This document shows positions 1 to 9,500 of a DNA stretch of 36,808 nucleotides, piece after piece. Position 1 is the stretch's first letter. Each line of letters starts with the position of its first letter. Below the pieces are notes generated by a model. That model had not been told where the DNA came from. It worked only from the letters and a program-made list of their open reading frames with translations, and made no database searches. Both the position numbers and the translations under genes were made by a program. The stretch covers positions 1-36,808 of the forward strand of contig DAIDHB010000005.1 of the NCBI GenBank assembly GCA_027452145.1. Reading direction: 5' to 3'. This DNA comes from Planctomycetales bacterium. GTDB lineage: Bacteria; Planctomycetota; Planctomycetia; Isosphaerales; Isosphaeraceae.

Positions 1-332
1 CTTCGAATCCTCTGATCAGACGACACCTGGGAAAGCGCGCCGAGGCCGGTACGAGGGCTGTCACACTCGACCCGATCCCGGGTAAAATGACAGCATCGGG
101 CCGCGCCGTGCGCTGGATCAACCGCGCAACCGGCTCTTGGGGGATTCGATCCGGAGCTCAGCCGTTTGGTCCGCCGGCCGTACTGGTCGGGGCACGAACA
201 GGCGAGACCTGCTCGCGGGATATCTCCCATGCTTGCCAGCAGGTGCTGCGTTCGCGGCGAAGTTCCGGACCGACTCATCCCGAACCGGGACGCCGGAGAA
301 GGGCGGGGTCGGCGAGACAATCGGATCTGGCG
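1..332. other. Upstream region of the kinase gene, no gene supported
   Basis: No gene is supported here. An in-frame ATG at 87 would extend the kinase by 82 residues, but that stretch is Arg/Gly/Ser-rich without family similarity and looks like translated non-coding DNA, so the start was placed at 333. A small inverted repeat (ACCCG-atcc-CGGGT, 70-83) sits just before the ATG at 87. No convincing -35/-10 pair was seen. Confidence 0.5.
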
Positions 333-3300
333 ATGGATGACCCCCGCACGCAATTCCCGTCGCTAGCCAGGAGCCTGGTCGGCCAGCAAATCGGCAGCTA
401 CCGGGTCGTCGAGACGATCGGCAGCGGCGGGATGAGCACGGTCTTCCGCGCGGTCCACGCCGACACCGGGCACGAGGTCGCGCTCAAGGTCATGCAGGGC
501 ACGCTGGCGCGCAACTCCACGTTGCTCCAGCGCTTTCTGCGCGAGGCCCGGTCCGCCGAGAGCCTCGAGCATCCCAACATCGTGGCGATTTACGATCGGG
601 GAGTCGACCAGGGACGGCACTACCTGGCGCTCGAATTCGTTCCGGGTGGCGACTTTCACGACTACGTCCAGCGGAACGGCCCGCTCGGGGCGGATGAGGC
701 GATCGCCGTCATCCGGGGGGTGGCCAGCGCCCTGCGGTACGCGGCGGGTCGAGGGGTCATCCACCGGGACATCAAGCCCTCCAACATTCTGCGGTCCCCG
801 GCCGGCCCGCCCAAGATCATTGACCTGGGCCTGGCGCTCCAGGCCGGGGCCGAGGACGAGCGGGTGACGCGCGAGGGGACGACCGTGGGCACGGTCGACT
901 ACATGTCGCCCGAGCAGGCGCGCGACAGCCGGGCCACGAGCGTGCAGAGCGATATGTATTCGCTCGGATGCACGTTCTACTACCTGCTGGCGGGAGTCCC
1001 GCCGTTTCCGGGCGGCGACATCACCGACAAGCTGACGCGCCACGCGCGCACCCCCGCTCCCGACATCCGCGACCTTCGGCCCGACATCCCGCCGCCGGTG
1101 GCCCGGATCATCCTGAAGATGATGGCCAAGCAGCCCGTGGATCGATTCGACGACTACGACGAGCTGATCGCGGCCCTCGACGCTGTTCCGCTGCTGGGGT
1201 CGGGCGGTTCCCCGGGCGTCGCGCTGGAGCCGCTCGACGATGACGTCGACGTCGAATGGCCGCGGCCGTCGACACCCGCGCGGGCGGACCGCCCGGCCAG
1301 TCCGAGGGCCTGGCCCGGATCGGACGACGACGATCTGCCGCTCGACTTAGGCCCGGGACTGCTGCTGAAGCCGTCCGACGAGCGCGACGGCGCCCGCCCT
1401 TTCGCGCCGGCCGCTTCACCTGCCGCCCCGCTGACCCGGCTGGGACACTCGCCGCCGCCCGACGAGATCGGGCTTGCGGACGTGAACGAGGAGGACCTTG
1501 AGCCGGCCTCCGAGACGATGCTGGGCCGGCGCGTCCCGCCGGGCATCGCCTGGTGGCTGCCGGCCTCGATCTCGGCCGCGGTCGCCGCGGTCGTCCTGGT
1601 GCTGGTGCTGCACCTGACCCTCTCGGGCTCCGACGGGGCGAACCCGATGGGCGTGGAGATGCCCGAGCCGGACGCCGACGGCTACCGCCCGGCCGTCGTC
1701 GATCGCGTCGAACGAGGGCGAGACCGAGACGAGTTCGCCCCCCGAGGCGGGCCGAGGCGCATCGACGACGGGGGAATCCGCGGGCACGCCCCGGTCCCGC
1801 GGATCGTGACCCCGAGCTGGGAGGAGCCCGTCGACACGGACCCGATCCCGGGGGACCGGCCCGCTCCGGCTCGAGAGCTGGCGGAATGGCGACGGCGCCT
1901 GCCCGAGTGGACGCGCCCCGTCGAGCCCGGCGAGGTCAGTCAGGTCATCGTCCGTCGGGTCCCCGACGTCACCGACGGGCCGACCGAGCCGACGCTCCAC
2001 TTCGCCCTCGACCAGCACCAGGGAGGCGTCGTCGAGCTCGCGGACGTGGGACCTTTCCCGGTCGACGACCTGAAGATGTCCGGTGAGTCGCGGATCGTCC
2101 GCGCCCGACGAGGATATCGGCCGATCATCCGGATCACGCGCACGCGCACGCTCGCATCGCGGGAGCAGACTGCGTATCTGCCGCTGAGCGGGAAGTCGCT
2201 CACCCTGGAGGGGATCGACCTGATCGTCGATGCCCGCGACCTTTCCGGCCGGCAGACGGCGCTCTTCGGGTGTGCGGGGACGACCCTGGTCCTGCGCGAC
2301 TGCACCATCACCGTGCTCAACCCGACGGGCGCGCCGTTCGTCCTGGTGCGCCAGGAGCCCGGCGCTCGTCCATCGCGGATCCTGCTGGAGCGGACCCTGG
2401 TGCGAGGCGGGTTCACAACCCTGGCCGAGTTGACCGGCGGCGCGGTGGACCTGGTGCTCAACGGCACGGCAGTTCTGGGCGGGATCGGTCCGCTGGTGCG
2501 AGTCCCGGGGCGGGCCGGTTCGGAGCCCCCGCGCGGACCGCAGCCCGAGGCGGCCGTTGAGCGGCGGATCTTCTTCGCCGGCGCACTGGTCGTCGGTCCA
2601 GGGCCGATCGTCCAGTGCAGCTCGACGGTGCCAGCCAACGCGACTCCGGAGCCGCCCAGGAAAGTCGCGATCCGCGCGTGGGGATCGGCGTTCGGCCGAA
2701 TCAAGGGCCCGGGGGTCGCCAGCCTGGTGGGCGTCTCCGACGTCGGGGCGTCGGCCGAGCGGTGGGTCGACTGGTCCGGCGAGGGAAATCTCTACGAGGG
2801 CTGGAAGGGCTTCTTCGCCCACGGCGCGGACATGATCATCACGATCGGCAACCTGGCACAGGTGCGTTCCACGTGGAACTCGACGGAGCAGGGGAGCCAG
2901 GAGATCGTCGATGCCTGGCCACTGGCGGTCCCGGCGGTGGCGGCAACGCCTGGCGACCTCGATCGCTACCTGCCGCCCGATCGAAACCACCTCATGCTCG
3001 AGCCGGCCCGACCGGCGCCCGACCTGTTCGCCCGCGCGCTGGAGGGATATCCCGATCCGGCGATCGCCGCCCCGGCCGCGTGGGCCCTCCGCCAGCCACC
3101 CGCGCCAGGGCCGGCCGGCGCGCAGCCGGGGACGGCGGGTGCCTACGACCGCCAGGCCGCGTCGAAGGCCGGGCGCTCCACCGACCCCGGCGCCCACCTC
3201 ACGACCGGCGGCGGACCCGGGCCCGATGGTTCGGACCTCACCCTCAACACGGCCGATCCCCAATGGAACGGCGACCTCGGCGCCTTCCTGGGCCGTAGCG

Positions 3301-4400
3301 TGCGGGGAAATCCCCGCCACCTGAAGGTTCGCGTCGTCGGGACCGGTGTGCATCCCTTTACGCCCGTCCATCTCCCCGACGGCATGGTCGTCGAGATCCG
3401 CGTCGACGCATCCCCAGGAGCCGTGCCGCCGTCGTGGTATCCTCGTCCCCATGTCTCCGCGCCCGCGCTGATCGAGCTGCACGGCGGGGCCCTCGTGCTC
3501 GCCGGGGTGATCCTCTACCCGCACCCCGACGCGAGACTCGATACCCTGCTCGCGGTGCACCAGGCGCATCTGGTCCTGGCGCGGTGCCGACTGACGGTAC
3601 CGCCGGGCACGGCCGGTGCCGGTGCCGACCTGATCCGGTTCCTGGCCCCGTCGACCCGTCCGATCGAGGCCCCCGCGGGCGGCTCGATCTTCCAGGGTCC
3701 GGTGGATCGACCCGTCTGCCGGCTGATCGACACGATTCTCATCGCGAGCCGGACGGCGCTCCGCGCCGACCTTGGCCGCGGCCTGGTCGCCCTGTCGAAC
3801 TGCGCCGTCGCATCGGACGAGACGACCATCGAGCTCAACCCGGCCGACGCCCGGGTCGCGCGGGGCCGATTCACGGCCGACCTGTGGCTCGAGCGGACGA
3901 CCCTGATGGCCGGTCACTCGATCGTGGCGCTGGGGCGCTGGCCGGCCCTCGGGACTGGGCCCTATCGGCCGTGGGTCGTCAACTCGCGCCTCTCGGCTTT
4001 TCTGACGCTCGCCGACACCCGGCCGAGCGAGGCGGTGTTCGTTCGCGTGGATGCGGATGCATTCGCGGGCGGCTGCCTGTTCTGGCAGTCCGAAAACGAC
4101 GCCTTCGAGCTCGATCACGTCGCGGCCGCCGGCGAGTCGGTCCCGCCGGCCAGCCGCACTCGCGACCTTCCGAACCAGTGGGCCCAGTTCTGGGGATCGA
4201 ACCGCCGCGCCACGATTGCGCCGGCGCGCTCGGCGGTCCATCGCCAGCACGAACGGCCCCGCCCGGGCTCGATCGAGGCGGCCGACATGCGGCTCGACAT
4301 GACTTTGCGCGGCCCGAACGGCCCGATCGCCGTCGGAGCCGACCTCGCGCGCCTGGGCGTCCAGCCCCGCGCCGCTCGCCCGGGCGCTCCACGCCGTTGA
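333..4400 (+). CDS. Transmembrane serine/threonine protein kinase with large extracytoplasmic beta-helix-like region
   Basis: Hanks-type (PknB-like) kinase of 1355 aa, which phosphorylates Ser/Thr on target proteins in the cytoplasm. Seen: the glycine loop IGSGGMSTVF (29-38), the ATP-binding Lys52 in VALKV, the catalytic loop HRDIKPSN (from 144), a metal-binding DLG (164-166) in place of DFG, and the activation-segment end GTVDYMSPEQ (about 185-195). An acidic, Pro-rich linker follows. One membrane span (about 404-430, Val/Leu/Ala-rich) leads to roughly 925 extracytoplasmic residues. These contain two similar halves of short repeated strands (LTLEGIDLIVDARDL, LVLAGVILYPHPDARL) that look like right-handed parallel beta-helix. 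The start at 333 fits the beginning of kinase similarity; an ATG at 87 would add an unlikely leader. The kinase call is secure. The ligand and the beta-helix fold are inference. Confidence 0.93.
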   Translation: MDDPRTQFPSLARSLVGQQIGSYRVVETIGSGGMSTVFRAVHADTGHEVALKVMQGTLARNSTLLQRFLREARSAESLEHPNIVAIYDRGVDQGRHYLALEFVPGGDFHDYVQRNGPLGADEAIAVIRGVASALRYAAGRGVIHRDIKPSNILRSPAGPPKIIDLGLALQAGAEDERVTREGTTVGTVDYMSPEQARDSRATSVQSDMYSLGCTFYYLLAGVPPFPGGDITDKLTRHARTPAPDIRDLRPDIPPPVARIILKMMAKQPVDRFDDYDELIAALDAVPLLGSGGSPGVALEPLDDDVDVEWPRPSTPARADRPASPRAWPGSDDDDLPLDLGPGLLLKPSDERDGARPFAPAASPAAPLTRLGHSPPPDEIGLADVNEEDLEPASETMLGRRVPPGIAWWLPASISAAVAAVVLVLVLHLTLSGSDGANPMGVEMPEPDADGYRPAVVDRVERGRDRDEFAPRGGPRRIDDGGIRGHAPVPRIVTPSWEEPVDTDPIPGDRPAPARELAEWRRRLPEWTRPVEPGEVSQVIVRRVPDVTDGPTEPTLHFALDQHQGGVVELADVGPFPVDDLKMSGESRIVRARRGYRPIIRITRTRTLASREQTAYLPLSGKSLTLEGIDLIVDARDLSGRQTALFGCAGTTLVLRDCTITVLNPTGAPFVLVRQEPGARPSRILLERTLVRGGFTTLAELTGGAVDLVLNGTAVLGGIGPLVRVPGRAGSEPPRGPQPEAAVERRIFFAGALVVGPGPIVQCSSTVPANATPEPPRKVAIRAWGSAFGRIKGPGVASLVGVSDVGASAERWVDWSGEGNLYEGWKGFFAHGADMIITIGNLAQVRSTWNSTEQGSQEIVDAWPLAVPAVAATPGDLDRYLPPDRNHLMLEPARPAPDLFARALEGYPDPAIAAPAAWALRQPPAPGPAGAQPGTAGAYDRQAASKAGRSTDPGAHLTTGGGPGPDGSDLTLNTADPQWNGDLGAFLGRSVRGNPRHLKVRVVGTGVHPFTPVHLPDGMVVEIRVDASPGAVPPSWYPRPHVSAPALIELHGGALVLAGVILYPHPDARLDTLLAVHQAHLVLARCRLTVPPGTAGAGADLIRFLAPSTRPIEAPAGGSIFQGPVDRPVCRLIDTILIASRTALRADLGRGLVALSNCAVASDETTIELNPADARVARGRFTADLWLERTTLMAGHSIVALGRWPALGTGPYRPWVVNSRLSAFLTLADTRPSEAVFVRVDADAFAGGCLFWQSENDAFELDHVAAAGESVPPASRTRDLPNQWAQFWGSNRRATIAPARSAVHRQHERPRPGSIEAADMRLDMTLRGPNGPIAVGADLARLGVQPRAARPGAPRR

Positions 4401-4413
4401 GCCGCCGAGGCAG

Positions 4414-4442
4414 GGGACCGGGCTGGAGAGCAGCCCGGTCCC
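4414..4442 (+). terminator. Strong hairpin after the kinase gene
   Basis: A perfect 11-bp inverted repeat (GGGACCGGGCT / AGCCCGGTCCC) with a 7-nt loop starts 13 nt after the kinase stop codon. It has no T-run behind it. It is followed by two copies of GCAGTTCC. It is likely a transcription terminator or mRNA 3'-end stabiliser; the lack of a U-tract keeps the call moderate. Confidence 0.5.
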
Positions 4443-4546
4443 GCAGTTCCGCAGTTCCGCGCCGTTCGACTTGCGGGATCGACCCGCCGAAATCCATAAT
4501 CGGGGGAATTCGGTCCCGTCTCCCAGGGAAAGAGGGGGAAACGACA

Positions 4547-5518
4547 ATGTGCGGCCGCGTGCTCCTCTCGCTCGGCGTGACGACGGTGCTTCTGGCGAGC
4601 CCGATCGGGGCCCAGGCGCGTCACGGAGGCGGGCACGGCGGCGGCCACGGCGGCCACGGCGGCCACACGGGACACCACGACCACGACTACTACGGCGGGA
4701 TACCCCTGGCCGCGGTGGGCGGCGGTTATGCCGGTTACGGCTACGGGTTTCCGGTCTTCATGGGCGGGCCGGTCTTCTACACCTATTACCCCACCCTCGT
4801 GGCGCCCGGGGTGGTCATGCCGCAGATCGCGCCCCTGCCGCCGCCGGTGCTGCTGCGCGGCCCGGTCGCGGCGGCTCCGCCACCGCGTCGTGTGGAGACG
4901 ATCCCGTGGGAGCGGGGCGGCGAGGCTCGCCCCGTTTCGACGCGGCAGACACGCGTCGGCGACCCGAAACGAGCGGCGCAGGTGCTGACGTTCGGCGACC
5001 GGCTCTTCCGCGCGGGCAACACGAAACGGGCGGAGGAACGGTATCAGCAGGCGCTGGCCGCCGCCCCGAACCAGGCCGCGCCGCACGTCCGGCTGGCGCA
5101 GATCGCCCTGGCACGCGGCAACTACGCCGAGGCGGCCGATCGGTTTCGCGACGCCGAGACCGCCGAGCCCGGCTGGATCGCGACCGCACCCGACATCCAG
5201 TCACTCTACGGCGAGCCGTCCGACTTCGCCGCGCCGATCCAGAAGCTGGAGTCCTACCTCCAGACGCATCCGAACGACCGCGACGCGTGGCTGGTCCTGG
5301 GCGCCCAGTGGTTCCTCTCGGGCCGCACCCGCCAGGCCGCCGACGTTTTCGTCCGGCTCGACGACCGGCATCGCCGGCCAGACGTGGCCCTCTCGGCCTT
5401 CCTGCTAGCCACCGACCATTCGATACCGCCGGCCGCGGTCCGCCCCGGCAACGCGAACGCGGAATCGGCTCCGTCGCCGCGGCCCGAACCCGGCGGGTCC
5501 GCCCGCGAGCCCCAATGA
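4547..5518 (+). CDS. Secreted His/Gly-rich tetratricopeptide-repeat protein
   Basis: A 323-aa protein of unknown specific role. A signal peptide is visible at residues 1-24 (hydrophobic core LLSLGVTTVLLAS, cleavage after AQA). It is followed by a stretch alternating Gly and His (about 25-45) that could bind divalent metal, then a Gly/Tyr- and Pro-rich linker. TPR-like helices cover about 140-270 (for example FGDRLFRAGNTKRAEERYQQAL, seen as two halves with Ala/Tyr spacing). The start is supported by a purine-rich ribosome-binding site (AGGGAAAGAGGGGG) just upstream. Its stop overlaps the start of the next gene (ATGA), so the two are probably co-translated. TPRs suggest a protein-interaction scaffold outside the cytoplasm. 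Metal binding is inference from the His-rich tract alone. Confidence 0.82.
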   Translation: MCGRVLLSLGVTTVLLASPIGAQARHGGGHGGGHGGHGGHTGHHDHDYYGGIPLAAVGGGYAGYGYGFPVFMGGPVFYTYYPTLVAPGVVMPQIAPLPPPVLLRGPVAAAPPPRRVETIPWERGGEARPVSTRQTRVGDPKRAAQVLTFGDRLFRAGNTKRAEERYQQALAAAPNQAAPHVRLAQIALARGNYAEAADRFRDAETAEPGWIATAPDIQSLYGEPSDFAAPIQKLESYLQTHPNDRDAWLVLGAQWFLSGRTRQAADVFVRLDDRHRRPDVALSAFLLATDHSIPPAAVRPGNANAESAPSPRPEPGGSAREPQ

Positions 5519-6462
5519 GCCAGATCAGCCGCTACTACGTCGCCGCGTGCCAGACCGACCTTCCCTGCCCGCGCACCCGCGACGAGATCCCCGCCCGCGT
5601 CGGGCGATTACTCGCGATGATCGACAATGCGGTCGTCGGCTACGGCCCGTTCTTCGACGTCCGGCTCGTGGTGTTCCCCGAGTTCGCCCACACCGCGCCC
5701 ATCTACGAGACGCCCGAGGAGCTGATCGATCGCCTCGCCGTGCCGATCCCCAACGAGCACACCGACCGTTACATCGCCAGGGCGCGCGAGCGGGGCGTCT
5801 ACATCCAGACGGGCACCTTCCTCGAAGTCGACGCGCGCTGGCCCGGCCGGGTGTTCAACACCACTTGTCTGATCGGCCCGGATGGGCTGCTCAGCCGCTA
5901 CCGCAAGGTCAACCCGTGGCTGCCGTGGGAGGTCCACACCAGCCCGCACGACCTGCTCGGTGCCGGCTATGACGAGCCGCTGTTCCCGGTCGTCGAGACC
6001 GAGATCGGCCGGCTGGGCGCGGCGATCTGCTACGACTGGCTGTTCCCCGAGGCGATCCGCGCCCTGGCCCTGGGCGGGGCCGAGGTGTTGATCCGCGTCT
6101 CGGCCTACATGGACCCCTGGGGCGCCACGCCGCCGATGGACTGGTGGACGCTGTTCAACCGGGCCCGTGCCGCCGAGAACGTGGCGTACGTCGTCGCGGC
6201 CAACCAGGGGGCGAGCCTGGAGAACTACCCGCCGTTCTCGTGGCCGGGGGGCAGCATGGTCGTCGACTTCGACGGCCGGATCCTCGCGCAGGCCGACCCG
6301 GGCCCCGGCGAGAAGATCGTGGTGGGCCCCATCGACATCGCTTCGCTACGGGCCGAACGGGGCCGCCGCCGGGGTCATGATCTCCTTTCCCACCTGCGCA
6401 CCGAAGCCTATACTCAACTCTATGCCCGGCCCATCCATCGCCCCGGCGGCCCGACCTTGTGA
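5515..6462 (+). CDS. Carbon-nitrogen hydrolase (nitrilase superfamily)
   Basis: A 315-aa cytoplasmic enzyme of the nitrilase/amidase superfamily, which hydrolyses non-peptide C-N bonds through a Glu-Lys-Cys triad. All three are visible: Glu56 in VVFPEF, Lys131 in SRYRKVN, and Cys172 in GAAICYDW, followed by the typical PEAIRALALGGAEVL segment. The RARAAENVAYVVAANQG motif, also characteristic, lies about 30-55 residues further on. Length matches single-domain family members. There is no signal peptide, unlike the upstream gene it overlaps by 4 nt. The substrate cannot be read from the sequence; aliphatic amidase, formamidase-like or carbamoyl-amide activities are all possible. The coupling to a secreted TPR protein is unusual and does not help with the substrate. 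Confidence 0.92.
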   Translation: MSQISRYYVAACQTDLPCPRTRDEIPARVGRLLAMIDNAVVGYGPFFDVRLVVFPEFAHTAPIYETPEELIDRLAVPIPNEHTDRYIARARERGVYIQTGTFLEVDARWPGRVFNTTCLIGPDGLLSRYRKVNPWLPWEVHTSPHDLLGAGYDEPLFPVVETEIGRLGAAICYDWLFPEAIRALALGGAEVLIRVSAYMDPWGATPPMDWWTLFNRARAAENVAYVVAANQGASLENYPPFSWPGGSMVVDFDGRILAQADPGPGEKIVVGPIDIASLRAERGRRRGHDLLSHLRTEAYTQLYARPIHRPGGPTL

Positions 6463-6580
6463 CCTGGACCGTTCGTGCCGGACGTCCGCCCGCCGTGGGG
6501 CTTCTCGATCGTAAACCGACGCATCCGCCGGGCATCGTGCCTTCATCCGGCCATTGATCCATCATCCTGGGAGTACGACG

Positions 6581-9500
6581 ATGCCCTCGACGATTCTCCG
6601 CCGCCTCGTGCTGGCCATGGCCGTCGCCATGGCCCTGGCGGGTACCTTCGCCTGCCAATCGCAGCCCGAACCCGAGAAGGCCGCGCGGCCGGCGACGACC
6701 GGCCCTTCGACCGCGCCGGCCGCCCAGCTCAAGAACGAGATCCCGTCGGACGCTCTCGAGCCCGTGATGAAGGCCCACTTCGAAGGCGTGGGAAACATGG
6801 AGCAATACAAGTATGGGTTCGCGGTGCAGGCGTTCCGCGAGGTGCATAAGCTCGCGCCAGGCTGGATTCCCGGCTCGATCAACCTGGCGATCGCTCTGCT
6901 GAATGACAGCGGCGTCAAGGCGGAGGACGCCAAGAAGGCCGGAGGAGGCGCGGAGCCGGCCACGAATTTCGACGAGGCTCTGGACCTCCTCGCGGCGGTG
7001 ATCGAGCGCGAACCCGGCAATCCTCATGCGCACTTCTGCCGCGGCATCATCCTCGAGCAGGACGGCAAGCTCAGCGAGGCCAACCGCCATTTCCGCAAGG
7101 TCGCCGAGATCGATCCGACCGACGCCACGGCCTGGTACTGGGTGGCGAGCACGCTGACGGATCCCGACGATCCCACGAGGCCCGCCGGTCCGAAGCAGGC
7201 GAAGGAGCAGATCGAGCTTCTCGGCAAGGCCGTCGAGCTCAATCCGTACCTCACTCCCGCGGTCTTCAAGATGGCGACCGCGTATCGGATGACCGGGCAG
7301 AACGCGAAACAGAAGGAGCTGCTCGATCGGTGGCGGAAGATCAATCCGGACCGCCCCGACCCCGTCCCCGGCCCGGGTGACTCGGCCGAGAAGGTCTACG
7401 GCGAAATGGGGAAGTACGCCACCATCATCGACCCGTTCGCTCGCCCCGCCTCGCCGGCCGGTACCACCGTTCATCGGCCGCGCTTCGAGGCTCCGAAACC
7501 GATCGAGGTCAAGCTGTCCGAGGGGACGCACTGGGCCGTGCGTGAAGACTTCACCGGCCCTCGTGAGGTGATCTGGAAGCTGCGCGTCGCGTTCGGCGTC
7601 GGGGTCGCGGCCTTCGATGCCGACGGCGACGGTAAGCTGGATCTGTACATGGCCTCGGCGGTCACCGGGAAAAAGGGCGTGCGGGACGCGCTCCTGCTCA
7701 ACCGAGGCGACGGCCGATTCGAGGAGGCTGCGATGTCGTTCGGCCTGCCGGAGGACCGCGCCAGCATCGGCGTCGCGGCGGCCGACTTCGACGCCGACCG
7801 CTTCATCGACCTGTTCCTCACCGGAATCGGCGACAACCGCCTGCTGAGGAACAAGGGTGGCAAGTCGTTCGAGGACGTCTCTGGCTCGCTCAAGCCTTGC
7901 GGCCCGCCGGCGCTCGCGCTGACGGCCCGTTGGCTCGACCTCGACCAGGACGGTGATCTCGACCTGTATATCGTCAACTTCTGCGCCGCGGCCGATGCCG
8001 CGCGGGCCTTCGCGGAGAAGGGCGAACCCCCGGCGGGCGTGGCGAACGTCGCCTATCGGAATGATGGACGGCCCGAGCCGATCCCGGGCAGCCCCGAACC
8101 AGCCTGGGCGCCGATTGCGATGGCCGTCGAGAGCGTGAAGGCAAAGAGCGGCCTGTCGATCGCGATGACGCCGTGGCCCGGCGCGCCGGCGCTCGCCGGG
8201 AAAACCGGCCGCCACACTGGCGTCGCCGCGCTCGACCTGGACGGCGATCGCGATCTGGACCTCGTCGTCGCCGAGGCGGGCAAGGCGCCGACCGCGGTCC
8301 TCAACGATCGGCTCGGCCAGTTCCACGAGGCGCCCATGGAGGGACTCGCGAGCGTCGCGTCCGCCGGCTTGCTGGTCACGGATCTCGACGCCGACGGCCG
8401 GGCCGACCTGATCGCGACCGACTCCCAGGGGCCGGTACGGGCCTGGAGGAACGTGACCGAGCACGCGGGCGACAGGGCGACGCGGATCCGGTTCGAGTCC
8501 TCGCCGATCGACGCGACGAGGTGGTGTTCGGCCCAGGCGATCGACCTCGACCTCGACGGCCTTCCTGACCTCCTCGGGCGGACGGACGGCCCGGCGGCCA
8601 GGGATGGTGGCGGCCGGCCGCTCTGGTCCCGGAATGAGGGGAAGCGCTTCGCGACCGAGCCTCTGCCCGTCGACGCGATGGCGACTGAGCAGGAGCCTCT
8701 GCTGGTCCTGGACGCCGTGGACCTCGTCGGCGATCCGCTGCCCGATCTGCTGACGCTCAGCGCCGGCAAGCCGCCGACGATCGCCCGGAACCTGGGGAAC
8801 GGCCAGCACTGGCTGGCCCTCCAGCTCGACGGCCACTGGCAGGTGCGCAAGAGCGGGATGCGCACCAACTCGCACGGGATCGGCACTCGTCTCCTGCTCG
8901 AAGGGCAGGGGACCCACGTGACCTACTTCCACACCACGCCCGACTCGGGCCTGGGACAGTCCATCGCCCCGATCGTGGTCGGGCTGGGCAAGAGCAACGC
9001 GGTCGACCTCATCAACATCGCCTGGCCCGATGGCGTGATGCAGGGCGAGCTCAATCTGGCGGCCGATCAGAGGAAGAGCCTCGTCGAGGTGAACCGGAAG
9101 CCCAGCAGTTGTCCGGTACTTTTCACGTGGAACGGCGAGCGGTTCGTCTGCCTGGGCGACTTCCTCGGCGGCGGCGGCCTTGGCTACCTGGTCGCGCCCG
9201 GCGTCTACAACGACCCGGATCGCGACGAGTCGGTGGCGATCTCCGGCGACCAGCTCCGCCCTTATGAGGGCGTGCTGCGCGTCTCGGTCACCGAGCCGAT
9301 GGACGAGGTCTCATACGTCGATCACCTGCGGCTCGAGGTCGTCGACCGGCCGCCCGGCGTGAATGCGACCCCCGACGAGCGGTTCGCCCCCGAAGGCCCG
9401 CGCCCGACCGGCGAGCTGATCGCCTGGCGGACGCGCGTCGACCCGGTCAAGGCCGCCGACCTCGACGGTCGCGACCTGACCGACACCCTTCGCGACTGGG

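Noticed and set aside
1..14. TTCGAATC near the left edge resembles a tRNA T-loop.
   Set aside because: The base before it is C, not the invariant G53, and no matching stem or CCA end is visible; a tRNA call is not supported.
1416..4547. A long - strand open frame (about 1043 codons) across the kinase gene.
   Set aside because: Antisense shadow in GC-rich DNA; no recognisable domain, and the + strand kinase is well supported.
6155..8932. A 925-codon - strand open frame opposite the hydrolase and ASPIC genes.
   Set aside because: Arg/Gly/Asp-rich shadow without motifs.
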